Assembly (NCBI GenBank): GCA_031270145.1
Contig: JAISYD010000016.1
Span: 1 to 16,459 of the forward strand
DNA length: 16,459 bases
DNA from: Planctomycetota bacterium
GTDB lineage: Bacteria; Planctomycetota; SZUA-567
Reading direction: 5' to 3'
The translations under genes were made by a program, and so were the position numbers. This document shows, one piece after another, positions 7,974-14,145 of this stretch (position 1 is the stretch's first letter; every line of letters starts with the position of its first letter). The notes under the pieces were generated by a model. The model searched no databases, was not told the origin of the DNA, and worked only from the letters and a program-made list of their open reading frames with translations.

Positions 7974-9008
7974 ATGAAAGCCGTGATCAAATTCGGAAGA
8001 AAGGATGGCGAGGTCGAGGCGCGGGAGGTTCCAATCCCGGAAATGGGCGACAACCAGGTTCTGCTGCGGGTAAAGGCGGCCGGCGTCTGCGGCTCGGACG
8101 TCCACATGTGGCGTGAAAGCCATAGTTGGGCCATCAAGACGCCGGTCATCCTCGGTCACGAATTCGCCGGCGTGGTCGAGCGGGTGGGAAAAAACGTGCG
8201 CGACATCCAACCGGGCTGGCGGGCGACCTGCGAAACCGCCGCCAGCGTCTGCGGCCATTGCCTCTTTTGCCGAAGCGGCAACTACAACCTCTGCCCGGAA
8301 AGGCTGGGCTTCGGCAACCTGATCGACGGCGCCATGGCCGAATTCGTCGTGGTTCGGCCGGAAATCATCCATCGCGTCCCCGACCAGGTGTCGCTCGAAT
8401 ACGCGGCGCTCACCGAGCCGGTCTGCGTGGCGGCCAACGCCTTGATCGAAAAATCGCGCATCAAGCCCGGCGACACGGTGGCGATCCAGGGCGCCGGGGC
8501 CATCGGCATCCTCTGCCTCCAAATCGCCAGGATTTGCGGCGCCGGCCAAACGCTGATCCTAGGCGTCGACCGGGACGAGAACAGGCTGCGGATCGCCAAA
8601 TCCCTGGGCGCCGACCGCGCGATCAACATCCAACGCGAATCCCCCCTAGAAATCATCAAGGGGATCGGCGACGGCCGCGGAGCCGACCTGGTGGTTGACT
8701 GCACCGGGGTCAGCGCCGCCTTGGGGCAATCCATCGAAATGGTGCGTCCGGGCGGGCAAATCACCAAAATCGGCTGGGGGGCGCGGCCGGTCGACGCGTC
8801 GCTTGACCCGCTGGTGCAAAAGGCGGCCCGCCTCCAGGCATCGTTTAGCCACACCTATCCCACCTGGGAACGGGTACTGACCTTGATGCGGACCGGACAG
8901 TTGAATTTGGATCCGGTCATCGGCGGAATCTATCCGCTGGCGGATTGGGAAAAAGCTTTTTCCGACATGGAGAGCGGAAAAAACGTCAAGTCGGTTCTGA
9001 CCATTTAG
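7974..9008 (+). CDS. zinc-dependent alcohol/polyol dehydrogenase (MDR family), likely NAD-linked
   Basis: 344 aa from ATG 7974, with AAAGG about 10 bases upstream. Homologues also begin MKAV, so the in-frame TTG at 7857 was rejected. It is a medium-chain dehydrogenase of the sorbitol/threonine dehydrogenase type. The catalytic zinc ligands are C39 in VCGSDVH, H62-E63 in GHEFAG and E148 in LTEPVCV. The structural zinc cysteines C93, C96, C99 and C107 are all present. The Rossmann motif is GAGAIG (173-178), and the strand after it reads LILGVDRDENRL, whose Asp is the usual sign of NAD(H) preference. Expected role: cytoplasmic oxidation of a polyol or sugar alcohol to a ketose, substrate unknown. 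It leads an operon: the next start codon is 17 bases after its stop. Confidence 0.88.
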   Translation: MKAVIKFGRKDGEVEAREVPIPEMGDNQVLLRVKAAGVCGSDVHMWRESHSWAIKTPVILGHEFAGVVERVGKNVRDIQPGWRATCETAASVCGHCLFCRSGNYNLCPERLGFGNLIDGAMAEFVVVRPEIIHRVPDQVSLEYAALTEPVCVAANALIEKSRIKPGDTVAIQGAGAIGILCLQIARICGAGQTLILGVDRDENRLRIAKSLGADRAINIQRESPLEIIKGIGDGRGADLVVDCTGVSAALGQSIEMVRPGGQITKIGWGARPVDASLDPLVQKAARLQASFSHTYPTWERVLTLMRTGQLNLDPVIGGIYPLADWEKAFSDMESGKNVKSVLTI

Positions 9009-9025
9009 AAATTGGAGGTGCGCCT

Positions 9026-10279
9026 ATGAAACGTCTGCTTGCGTTGCTGGCAATTGCCGCGCTTGTCGCCCCGGCCGCCCTGGCCGGACAGAAGGTTTTG
9101 CGCGTCGTCGGAGTCAACCATGTGGTTACCGACGCCATGGAACTGAAGATTCCGGAATTCGAGAAGGCGACCGGGGTCAAGGTGGCGCTGGAAAAGTACG
9201 GCGAGGATCAGCTCAACCAGAAACTGACCACCGAGTTCACCGCCGGGGCATCCGACATCGACGTATTCATGACCCGCCCCCTGCAGGAAGCCCGGGTGAT
9301 GGAGCGCAACAAGTGGTACGAGAACCTTGAACCCTTCGCCAAAAAAACGCCAGGCTACGATCTGGAGGATTTCTCGGCCAGTTCCCGCGATTGCGTCACC
9401 ATCAACGGAACGCTTACCGCCATACCCCTGGTGACCGAGGCCGAAGTCCTCTTTTACCGCAAGGACATAATCGAGAAGCGCGGCATAAAACCGCCGACCA
9501 CCCTGGAAGAATTGGCGGCGGCGGTCAAGCTGGTCACCGACAAGAAAAACGAGATTTACGGCTTCGTGGCCCGCGGCCAGCGCAGTCCCCTCATCACCCA
9601 GTTCTCTAGCTTCCTTTATAGCCACGGCGGCGACTGGTTTGATCAGAAGACCCGCAAGGCCAGCGTCAACACCCCGGAAGCCCTGGCCGCCATGGATATG
9701 TACGGCACCCTGCTCCGTGAATATGGGCCCGGCGGCGTCCTAAACATGTCGTGGCCGCAAGCGGTGGCGGTTTACTCGCAGGGCAAGGCGGTTTTCTACA
9801 CCGACGCCAGTTCCATCTTCCCGAACATGCTGGATCCGGCCAAATCCATTGTCGCCGACAAGACCGGCGTGATCGTCTTCCCCAAGGGGCCGAAGGGGGC
9901 CCGCATGTACAACGTCACCGCCTGGGCCATCGGCATTTACAGCGGCAGCTCCCAAAAGGACGAAGCCTGGAAATTCATCGACTTCATCACCAACAAGGCC
10001 GGCATCACCTTCATCCAGGGCGAGCGCGGCGTCCAATGCGCCAGGAACTCGGTCTGGTCAAGCCCGGACGGGGTCAAGAATTTCCAGCCCGACTGGGCCA
10101 AGGCGGTGGCGGATTCGTCCGACGGCGTGCCCTATGATCGTCCGATGGTCGTGGCGGTGGGAGAGGCCAGGGACATCATCGGCGAAGCCGTGACCGCCTC
10201 CATTGAGGGCAAGGATTTCAAGGCGGTGGCGGACAGCGCCAATGCCAGGTTCCAGGCGATACTTGATCGCGAAAAATAG
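9026..10279 (+). CDS. ABC-type sugar substrate-binding protein, exported
   Basis: 417 aa from ATG 9026 with GGAGG at 9014-9018. It starts with a classical signal peptide: MKRLL, a hydrophobic core and APAALA, with probable cleavage after residue 20. There is no lipobox cysteine, so a soluble periplasmic protein is expected. The mature part has the family 1 solute-binding layout: VLRVVGVNH, a region FEKATGVKVALEKYGEDQLNQKL, DIDVFMTRPLQEA, IPLVTEAEVLFYRKDII, TTLEELAAAVKLV, QGKAVFYTDASSIFPNM and AWAIGIYSGSSQKDEAWKFIDFI. Such proteins deliver sugars or polyols to an ABC permease; the closest functional theme is sorbitol/mannitol- or maltose-type binding. It lies between two zinc dehydrogenases, 17 bases after the first and 13 before the second. 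No permease or ATPase gene follows, which is unusual because these genes normally sit with two permease genes. Confidence 0.9.
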   Translation: MKRLLALLAIAALVAPAALAGQKVLRVVGVNHVVTDAMELKIPEFEKATGVKVALEKYGEDQLNQKLTTEFTAGASDIDVFMTRPLQEARVMERNKWYENLEPFAKKTPGYDLEDFSASSRDCVTINGTLTAIPLVTEAEVLFYRKDIIEKRGIKPPTTLEELAAAVKLVTDKKNEIYGFVARGQRSPLITQFSSFLYSHGGDWFDQKTRKASVNTPEALAAMDMYGTLLREYGPGGVLNMSWPQAVAVYSQGKAVFYTDASSIFPNMLDPAKSIVADKTGVIVFPKGPKGARMYNVTAWAIGIYSGSSQKDEAWKFIDFITNKAGITFIQGERGVQCARNSVWSSPDGVKNFQPDWAKAVADSSDGVPYDRPMVVAVGEARDIIGEAVTASIEGKDFKAVADSANARFQAILDREK

Positions 10280-10292
10280 GGAGGGGAGTCAA

Positions 10293-11345
10293 TTGAAAGC
10301 CCTGATGTTTTACGAATTCAGGGAAGGTTGCGTCGAAATCCGCGACGTGCCGATCCCGCCCCTTGGCCCGGACGACGTTCTGCTCCGGGTCAAGGCGGCG
10401 GCCATTTGCGGTTCGGATGTCGAGCGCATCCATTGCCGCAGCACGAGTACCGCGACCCCGGTGATTATAGGGCACGAGTTTTGCGGGGTGGTGGAAAAAG
10501 TCGGCGCCAACGTCCGCCGCTGGCGGCCGGGCGACCGGGCGGTGAGCGAAAACACCGGGCACGTTTGCGGCGAGTGCCACGCCTGCCGGATCGGCAAATT
10601 CCTGAACTGCCCGGAACGGAAAGTGCTGGGCGCCAAGATGGACGGCGGCTTCGCCGAATTCGTACGCATTCCCGGCGAAGTGCTTAAACTTTACCCCCAG
10701 AGCCTGCGACGCTTGCCGGACAACCTTTCTTTCGAAGAGGGAGCCATCCTGGAGCCGTCGGCCAACGCCTATTACGCCCTCATCCAGGAGGGCGGCTTCC
10801 AGTTGGGGCAAAAGGTGGTGATCTTCGGTCCCGGCGCCATCGGCCTCTTCGCCGCGGCTTGGGCCAAACTGGCGGGGGCGGCCGAAATCGTCCTGGTGGG
10901 AGGCAGCAAAACCCGGCTTGAATTCGGCCGCCAACTAGGCGTCGGGCATCTGGTGAATTACCGCGAAACCGCCGACGTGACCAGGGCGGTGGCCGACGCC
11001 ATCGGAGAAAACCAGGCCGATCTGGTGTTGGATGTTTCCTCCGGCGGCGATCAGGTCCTGGCCGCCGCCATCGCCATGGCCCGTCCCCTAGCCAGAATCG
11101 TCAAGGTCGGCTGGACCGGAAGCCAGACGGTCAATTTGGATCCAAGCATGCGCAAAGGCTTGACGATAATCGGACATTTGGGCTACGATGTCGTAACCTG
11201 GGATCGGATCCTGGCTTTGGCGGCGGAGAACCGGATGGATTACCGGGCCTTCATCAGCGCCGTCTTCCCCCTAGAACGGTGGCGGGAAGCCTTCCAGGGC
11301 ATGGAGGATAGACGGTACATCAAGGCGGTGTTCAATTCATTCTGA
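10293..11345 (+). CDS. second zinc-dependent alcohol/polyol dehydrogenase (MDR family), cofactor possibly NADP
   Basis: 350 aa from TTG 10293. This start was preferred to ATG 10305 because a strong GGGAGGGGAG lies just upstream and the protein then opens (M)KALMFYEF, like its relatives. Catalytic zinc residues are C39 in ICGSDVE, H61-E62 in GHEFCG and E154 in ILEPSAN; structural zinc cysteines are C92, C95, C98 and C106. The Rossmann motif is GPGAIG, but the following strand reads IVLVGGSKTRLEFGR: the acidic residue that selects NAD is replaced by a Gly-Gly-Ser-Lys stretch, which favours NADP(H). This is an inference. It shares the fold and N-terminal motifs of the first dehydrogenase in the operon, so the pair may oxidise and reduce related sugars, or act in sequence. 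Last gene of the operon; it converges on dnaA. Confidence 0.88.
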   Translation: MKALMFYEFREGCVEIRDVPIPPLGPDDVLLRVKAAAICGSDVERIHCRSTSTATPVIIGHEFCGVVEKVGANVRRWRPGDRAVSENTGHVCGECHACRIGKFLNCPERKVLGAKMDGGFAEFVRIPGEVLKLYPQSLRRLPDNLSFEEGAILEPSANAYYALIQEGGFQLGQKVVIFGPGAIGLFAAAWAKLAGAAEIVLVGGSKTRLEFGRQLGVGHLVNYRETADVTRAVADAIGENQADLVLDVSSGGDQVLAAAIAMARPLARIVKVGWTGSQTVNLDPSMRKGLTIIGHLGYDVVTWDRILALAAENRMDYRAFISAVFPLERWREAFQGMEDRRYIKAVFNSF

Positions 11346-11363
11346 CGCCGCCGTCCAGGGAAA

Positions 11364-11378
11364 TCCGCGCAACGCGGA
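11364..11378. other. hairpin between convergent dehydrogenase and dnaA genes
   Basis: TCCGCG-CAA-CGCGGA forms a 6-bp stem 18 bases after the dehydrogenase stop. There is no U-run on the plus strand and only a short GGATTT on the minus strand. It may help termination or protect the 3' end, but it is not a canonical intrinsic terminator. Confidence 0.35.
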
Positions 11379-11421
11379 GGGAGCCCGGATGCGAGACGGC
11401 CTGGATTATCCGATTAGGCGG

Positions 11422-11442
11422 CCTGAAACGCGGTTTTTCAGG
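11422..11442. other. hairpin overlapping the dnaA stop codon
   Basis: CCTGAAA-CGCGGTT-TTTCAGG has perfect 7-base arms; the right arm includes the dnaA stop (complement of 11438-11440). No U-run follows on the minus strand, so a role in dnaA 3'-end formation is only a possibility. Confidence 0.35.
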
Positions 11443-12904
11443 TGGCGGGCGGGACAAGGAGTTTTTTCTGTCCCTCAAGGACATCCTCCGGCTTCAGGTT
11501 CAGCCCCAGGCGGAAAAGAATGCGCTCCACCGGACGGCTGTCCAAACCGGAGGAAAACAACTCCCGGGGGACGTTTTTCATAACCGCGATCAAAGTGGCG
11601 TGGCTGCGCCCGCCAAAGGCCTGGCCAAGCTCGGCATAGGATCCGCCAATCAACTGGCGGCAGAGGACGATGGCGATCTGCCGCGCCCGTTTGAGCGCGA
11701 AGGATCTGCCGCGCCCGGACAGGGCCTCAAGCGTCACCCCGCACTCCTCCGCCGCGGCCGTCATGACGTCCTGGAAAGTCAAGGCCGATTTCCGGGTCGG
11801 GGGGATGGACACTTCGAGGGCGGCGCGGATGCAGGCCGGAGTAGGCTCCCGCCCCTCGATATGGATCATGGCGGCCAGCCGACTTACCGTTCCCTCCAAC
11901 TTCCAGACATTGCCGGAAATCCCCGCCGCCAGCGTCTTGATCGCCGCCGGAGGCAGCTCAATGCAGCGCTCGCGCATTTTCCTTGCAATCAACTCCCGGC
12001 GAGTCTCCTCGTCCGGAAGCAAAAGCCGGTCGACAAACCCGGCGCCCAGGCGATCCCGCAATTTGCCGTCAATGCCCTCCAACTCATCCGGCACCAATAG
12101 CGAGGCAAAGGCGATCTGCCCGCCCCGGGCGGCGAAATCGTCGATGATGCGCAACAACTCGGCCTGACTCGCCGTCTTTTTCCCAACCCCCAGGACCTGC
12201 AGATCGTCAAAGGCTAGAAGATCGGCATGGTGGTAGGCTTGGCGAAATTCCTTCAGGCGGCCGGATTCAAAGGCGGCCCCGAATTCGGCGACAAAACGCT
12301 CGCCCGTGGTGTAGATTGCCGTCGTTTCCGGTCTGAGACGCCGGGCGGCATGGCAAATCGCCTGCAACAGGTGGGTCTTGCCAATGCCTGGCTGGCCGCA
12401 TAGGTAGATGCGGCTGTATTCCCCCGGCCGCTCCGCCGCCCGCAGCGCCACGGCGTGGGAAAGGCGATTCGAGGCGCCGACCACAAAATTGTCGAAGAGA
12501 AAGCCGGGATTCAGAGCCAAGCCGACTCGGCGCGACGGAACGGTTGGCGCGGCGGTTCCCGGCAGACCGGAGGCCAGCAATCCGTCCTTCGCCGCCAGAT
12601 TGGCCGCCTCGGCCAAATCCAATTCCCGCGCCTTCCGGAAGGCGACAAAAAGGCGGGGCGAAACGGAGACATCAACCTTAACCGGATAGCCGGCGACAGC
12701 GGCGGCGGCGGCCTGCAATTGGCTGAAATACGCCATCTCAATACGCTCTTTGAAAAAGCGGTTCGGCACCCCTATCTCTAGGCGGCCCTCGTCCCAGGAG
12801 AGTATCTCCATCTGGACAAACCATTGCGTATAAAGCGATTCCGGCAACTGTGAGCCGAGCCGCTCCTGTATCCCGGCCAGTAGCGCCTCTTTGACTAAAG
12901 ACAA
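11438..12904 (-). CDS. dnaA: chromosomal replication initiator DnaA, divergent
   Basis: 488 aa from TTG 12904-12902, chosen because AAGGGG lies 5 bases upstream and (M)SLVKEALLAGIQERL fits a DnaA start; an ATG at 12928 would add eight residues without a good ribosome binding site. DnaA binds origin boxes and melts DNA to load the replicative helicase. Domain I covers about 1-85 (LYTQWF, VPNRFFKERIE). AAA+ motifs: Walker A GQPGIGKTH (170-178, K176), Walker B LLAFDDLQ (D233-D234), Arg finger R285 in KLRDRL. Domain IV ends with ALKRARQIAIVL and FGGRSHATL. Departures from the usual sequence: NVWKLEG instead of NVRELEG, so sensor II Arg becomes Trp334; GGRSHAT instead of GGRDHTT in the DNA-contact loop; and a tail of about 45 residues after the signature. 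It stands next to rpsU rather than dnaN. It could be the main DnaA of a divergent lineage or a second paralogue. Confidence 0.88.
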   Translation of the reverse strand: MSLVKEALLAGIQERLGSQLPESLYTQWFVQMEILSWDEGRLEIGVPNRFFKERIEMAYFSQLQAAAAAVAGYPVKVDVSVSPRLFVAFRKARELDLAEAANLAAKDGLLASGLPGTAAPTVPSRRVGLALNPGFLFDNFVVGASNRLSHAVALRAAERPGEYSRIYLCGQPGIGKTHLLQAICHAARRLRPETTAIYTTGERFVAEFGAAFESGRLKEFRQAYHHADLLAFDDLQVLGVGKKTASQAELLRIIDDFAARGGQIAFASLLVPDELEGIDGKLRDRLGAGFVDRLLLPDEETRRELIARKMRERCIELPPAAIKTLAAGISGNVWKLEGTVSRLAAMIHIEGREPTPACIRAALEVSIPPTRKSALTFQDVMTAAAEECGVTLEALSGRGRSFALKRARQIAIVLCRQLIGGSYAELGQAFGGRSHATLIAVMKNVPRELFSSGLDSRPVERILFRLGLNLKPEDVLEGQKKLLVPPAT

Positions 12905-13058
12905 TACGACCCCTTTTCCCCATCTCAAGGGAAATTGAATACGCCAAACAAGTTATTGCGTCTACGCTGGAGTGAAAGGCAGCGACAATCAATGCCGCCA
13001 AACATTGAACCCCAATCATGCCTTTTGCTTTTTTTAGCGGCGGCGATGACAAGGTAGG

Positions 13059-13086
13059 ATCATAGTCCGCGACCGGGCATTGTCAA
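13059..13086 (-). promoter_or_regulatory. candidate dnaA promoter
   Basis: Read on the minus strand: a perfect TTGACA (13086-13081), a 16-base spacer and TATGAT (13064-13059, five of six of TATAAT). Initiation near 13052 gives a leader of about 148 bases before the dnaA TTG. It lies on the dnaA side of the AT-rich island. The rpsU terminator at 13479-13511 makes an independent dnaA promoter necessary. Confidence 0.6.
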
Positions 13087-13106
13087 CCGAGGAAACATTC
13101 CGGGGA

Positions 13107-13290
13107 AAAGGTAAATTTCCATCTCTATTCAATATCCAGCCAATCAGCGGGATAAATAATATCAAGAGTTTTTTGTATCAATATATATTTACTATTACAT
13201 ATTAATATATATAGCCTTTCATATAGCCTTTAAATCAACTTTCACCGTATTTGCTCTAACTATCATTTATCTTTACGGTTAAAGGTGAAC
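13107..13290. other. AT-rich island upstream of dnaA, candidate origin/unwinding region
   Basis: Counting bases, 13141-13260 has 31 G or C in 120 (about 26%), against about 68% in a sampled line of the helicase gene. It contains long A/T tracts such as ATCAATATATATTTACTATT, no gene, and a short direct repeat at 13209-13231. Chromosomal origins and DNA-unwinding elements often lie in the dnaA upstream region. By eye I find no TTATCCACA box or close variant on either strand here, so origin function is an inference. Much of the 12905-13480 gap outside this island holds only the dnaA promoter. Confidence 0.4.
13209..13231. repeat. 11-base direct repeat in the AT-rich island
   Basis: ATATAGCCTTT occurs at 13209-13219 and again at 13221-13231, a 12-base period. 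Two copies side by side in an AT-rich dnaA upstream region could be binding sites for an initiator or regulator, though a chance duplication in low-complexity sequence is possible. Confidence 0.55.
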
Positions 13291-13478
13291 AAAGCGGCCT
13301 TCGGGGGATCAACCGCAATCGTTCAAAAGGAAAAAATGTTTTGCCGCTTTAACGCCTTTGCCGGCGGGATGATGGAATAGCAGGGAAAATTCCTGTCCGA
13401 TTCGCCGATCCGCATCCCCTCCGTTTCCCAGGCAAACGACCCATCCGTCGCCGTCCGGACCTCAGCGGAATCATGGCG

Positions 13479-13511
13479 AAAAAAAAGGATCCCAGCCAAA
13501 GGCCGGGATCC
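13479..13511 (-). terminator. intrinsic terminator of rpsU
   Basis: Read on the minus strand, a GC-rich hairpin (13511-13487; 10 base pairs and one mismatch, GGATCCCGGCC / GGCTGGGATCC around a TTT loop) is followed directly by eight T (complement of A at 13479-13486). It lies about 80 bases after the rpsU stop and separates rpsU from dnaA transcription. Confidence 0.88.
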
Positions 13512-13544
13512 CGTCAGGTTGGCTGTGGGCTGAATCGGCGGCTG

Positions 13545-13560
13545 GGATTTTGGAAAATCC
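13545..13560. repeat. short inverted repeat downstream of rpsU
   Basis: GGATTTT-GG-AAAATCC has perfect 7-base arms with a 2-base centre, between the rpsU stop and its terminator. The centre is too small for an RNA hairpin loop without opening a pair, so a protein-binding site or chance are both possible. Confidence 0.4.
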
Positions 13561-13567
13561 TATGAAT

Positions 13568-13594
13568 CGCCTTAACCGCCTTAACCGCCTTAAC
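13568..13594. repeat. tandem 9-base repeat (three copies) at the end of rpsU
   Basis: CGCCTTAAC is repeated three times exactly. The copy nearest the gene overlaps the rpsU stop codon. Because the period is 9 bases, each copy supplies a TAA in the rpsU frame (complements of 13590-13592, 13581-13583 and 13572-13574), giving three in-frame stops. Confidence 0.9.
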
Positions 13595-13868
13595 CGCGCC
13601 TTTCCGAAGTTGTCGCCAGTTTCTTGAGTGATTTGGCGCGGGCCTTCCTGGCCTTGGTCTTCTTTTTTTCCGCCACCCGGATGGCCTTGGCTCGCTCCTT
13701 TTCGCGCTCCCGATCCTTGCGCTTGCATTTTTCCGAGGGCTTCTCGTAATAGGAATGCTTGCGCATGTCGCGGGTCAGGCCCTCTCGGTCGCAGATCTTC
13801 TTAAAACGCCGGAGCGCCTTGTCCAAGCTTTCGTTTGGCTTAAGTTCCAAACGGATCAATTGTCTCAC
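13590..13868 (-). CDS. rpsU: small ribosomal subunit protein bS21 with long basic C-terminal tail
   Basis: 92 aa from GTG 13868-13866 behind GGAAGGGG; a TTG at 13859 gives 89 aa (MIRLELKPNESL) and has better ribosome-site spacing, so the start is uncertain. The core is a clear bS21: NESLDKALRRFKKICDREG (12-30), RDMRKHSYYEKPSEKCKRK (33-51). bS21 binds the 30S platform near the anti-Shine-Dalgarno end of 16S rRNA and is needed in initiation. The usual length is about 60-75 aa; here residues 52-85 add a Lys/Arg/Glu/Ala-rich, probably helical tail ending TTSERRG. It has its own probable promoter and leader hairpin upstream, a triple stop from a tandem repeat, and an intrinsic terminator. It is transcribed in the same direction as dnaA, but they are separated by the terminator. 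Confidence 0.92.
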   Translation of the reverse strand: MRQLIRLELKPNESLDKALRRFKKICDREGLTRDMRKHSYYEKPSEKCKRKDREREKERAKAIRVAEKKKTKARKARAKSLKKLATTSERRG

Positions 13869-13888
13869 CCCCCTTCCGGGAAACGCTT

Positions 13889-13919
13889 AAAAAGCCGGGG
13901 CGGTTGGTCGCCGACGGCT
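13889..13919 (-). terminator. terminator-like hairpin in the rpsU leader, possible attenuator
   Basis: On the minus strand, AGCCG (13919-13915), then GGCG (13912-13909), a 6-base loop, CGCC (13902-13899) and CGGCT (13897-13893) form a two-part GC-rich stem with a small internal loop. Five T follow at once (complement of 13889-13893). It ends only about 12 bases before the rpsU ribosome binding site. It could attenuate rpsU, or terminate an unseen transcript from the right; no minus-strand gene lies upstream to need that. Confidence 0.45.
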
Positions 13920-13963
13920 GGCATATGAACCGGAAAAGCAATCACGTCAACGCAAGATCGCCA

Positions 13964-13992
13964 ACTATGCCTGAATCGGCGCCGCAAGTCAA
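13964..13992 (-). promoter_or_regulatory. candidate rpsU promoter
   Basis: On the minus strand: TTGACT (13992-13987, five of six), a 17-base spacer and CATAGT (13969-13964, four of six). Initiation near 13957 would place the terminator-like hairpin 13889-13919 inside the leader. The match is moderate. Confidence 0.38.
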
Positions 13993-14054
13993 GGCAAATA
14001 TTCCATCGCCGCATCACCCGTCCCGCCGGCAACCGCCCTTTCCAAAATAACGGC

Positions 14055-14083
14055 TTGTCAAACATCGGCCAGAGGCATATCAT
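14055..14083 (+). promoter_or_regulatory. promoter of the aldo/keto reductase gene
   Basis: TTGTCA (14055-14060, five of six), an ideal 17-base spacer and TATCAT (14078-14083, five of six). Initiation near 14090 gives a leader of about 56 bases containing a GC-rich hairpin. Confidence 0.6.
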
Positions 14084-14101
14084 TTATCCGGTTACCATTG
14101 T

Positions 14102-14123
14102 GCCGCGCCAACGGCGGCGCGGC
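14102..14123 (+). promoter_or_regulatory. GC-rich hairpin in the aldo/keto reductase leader
   Basis: GCCGCGCC (14102-14109), a 6-base loop AACGGC and GGCGCGGC (14116-14123) give a perfect 8-bp stem, about 10 bases before the AAAGGA ribosome binding site (14134-14139). Probable roles are mRNA stabilisation or translational control; there is no U-run. Confidence 0.5.
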
Positions 14124-14145
14124 GACCCGGTAGAAAGGAAACGCG

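Noticed and set aside
12738..13052. Minus-strand 104-codon open frame covering the dnaA start and upstream region
   Set aside because: It is out of frame with dnaA, overlaps its domain I coding sequence and its leader, and has no family features.
13100..13480. Cluster of canonical DnaA boxes
   Set aside because: I looked on both strands for TTATCCACA and close variants and found none; the region is only called AT-rich.
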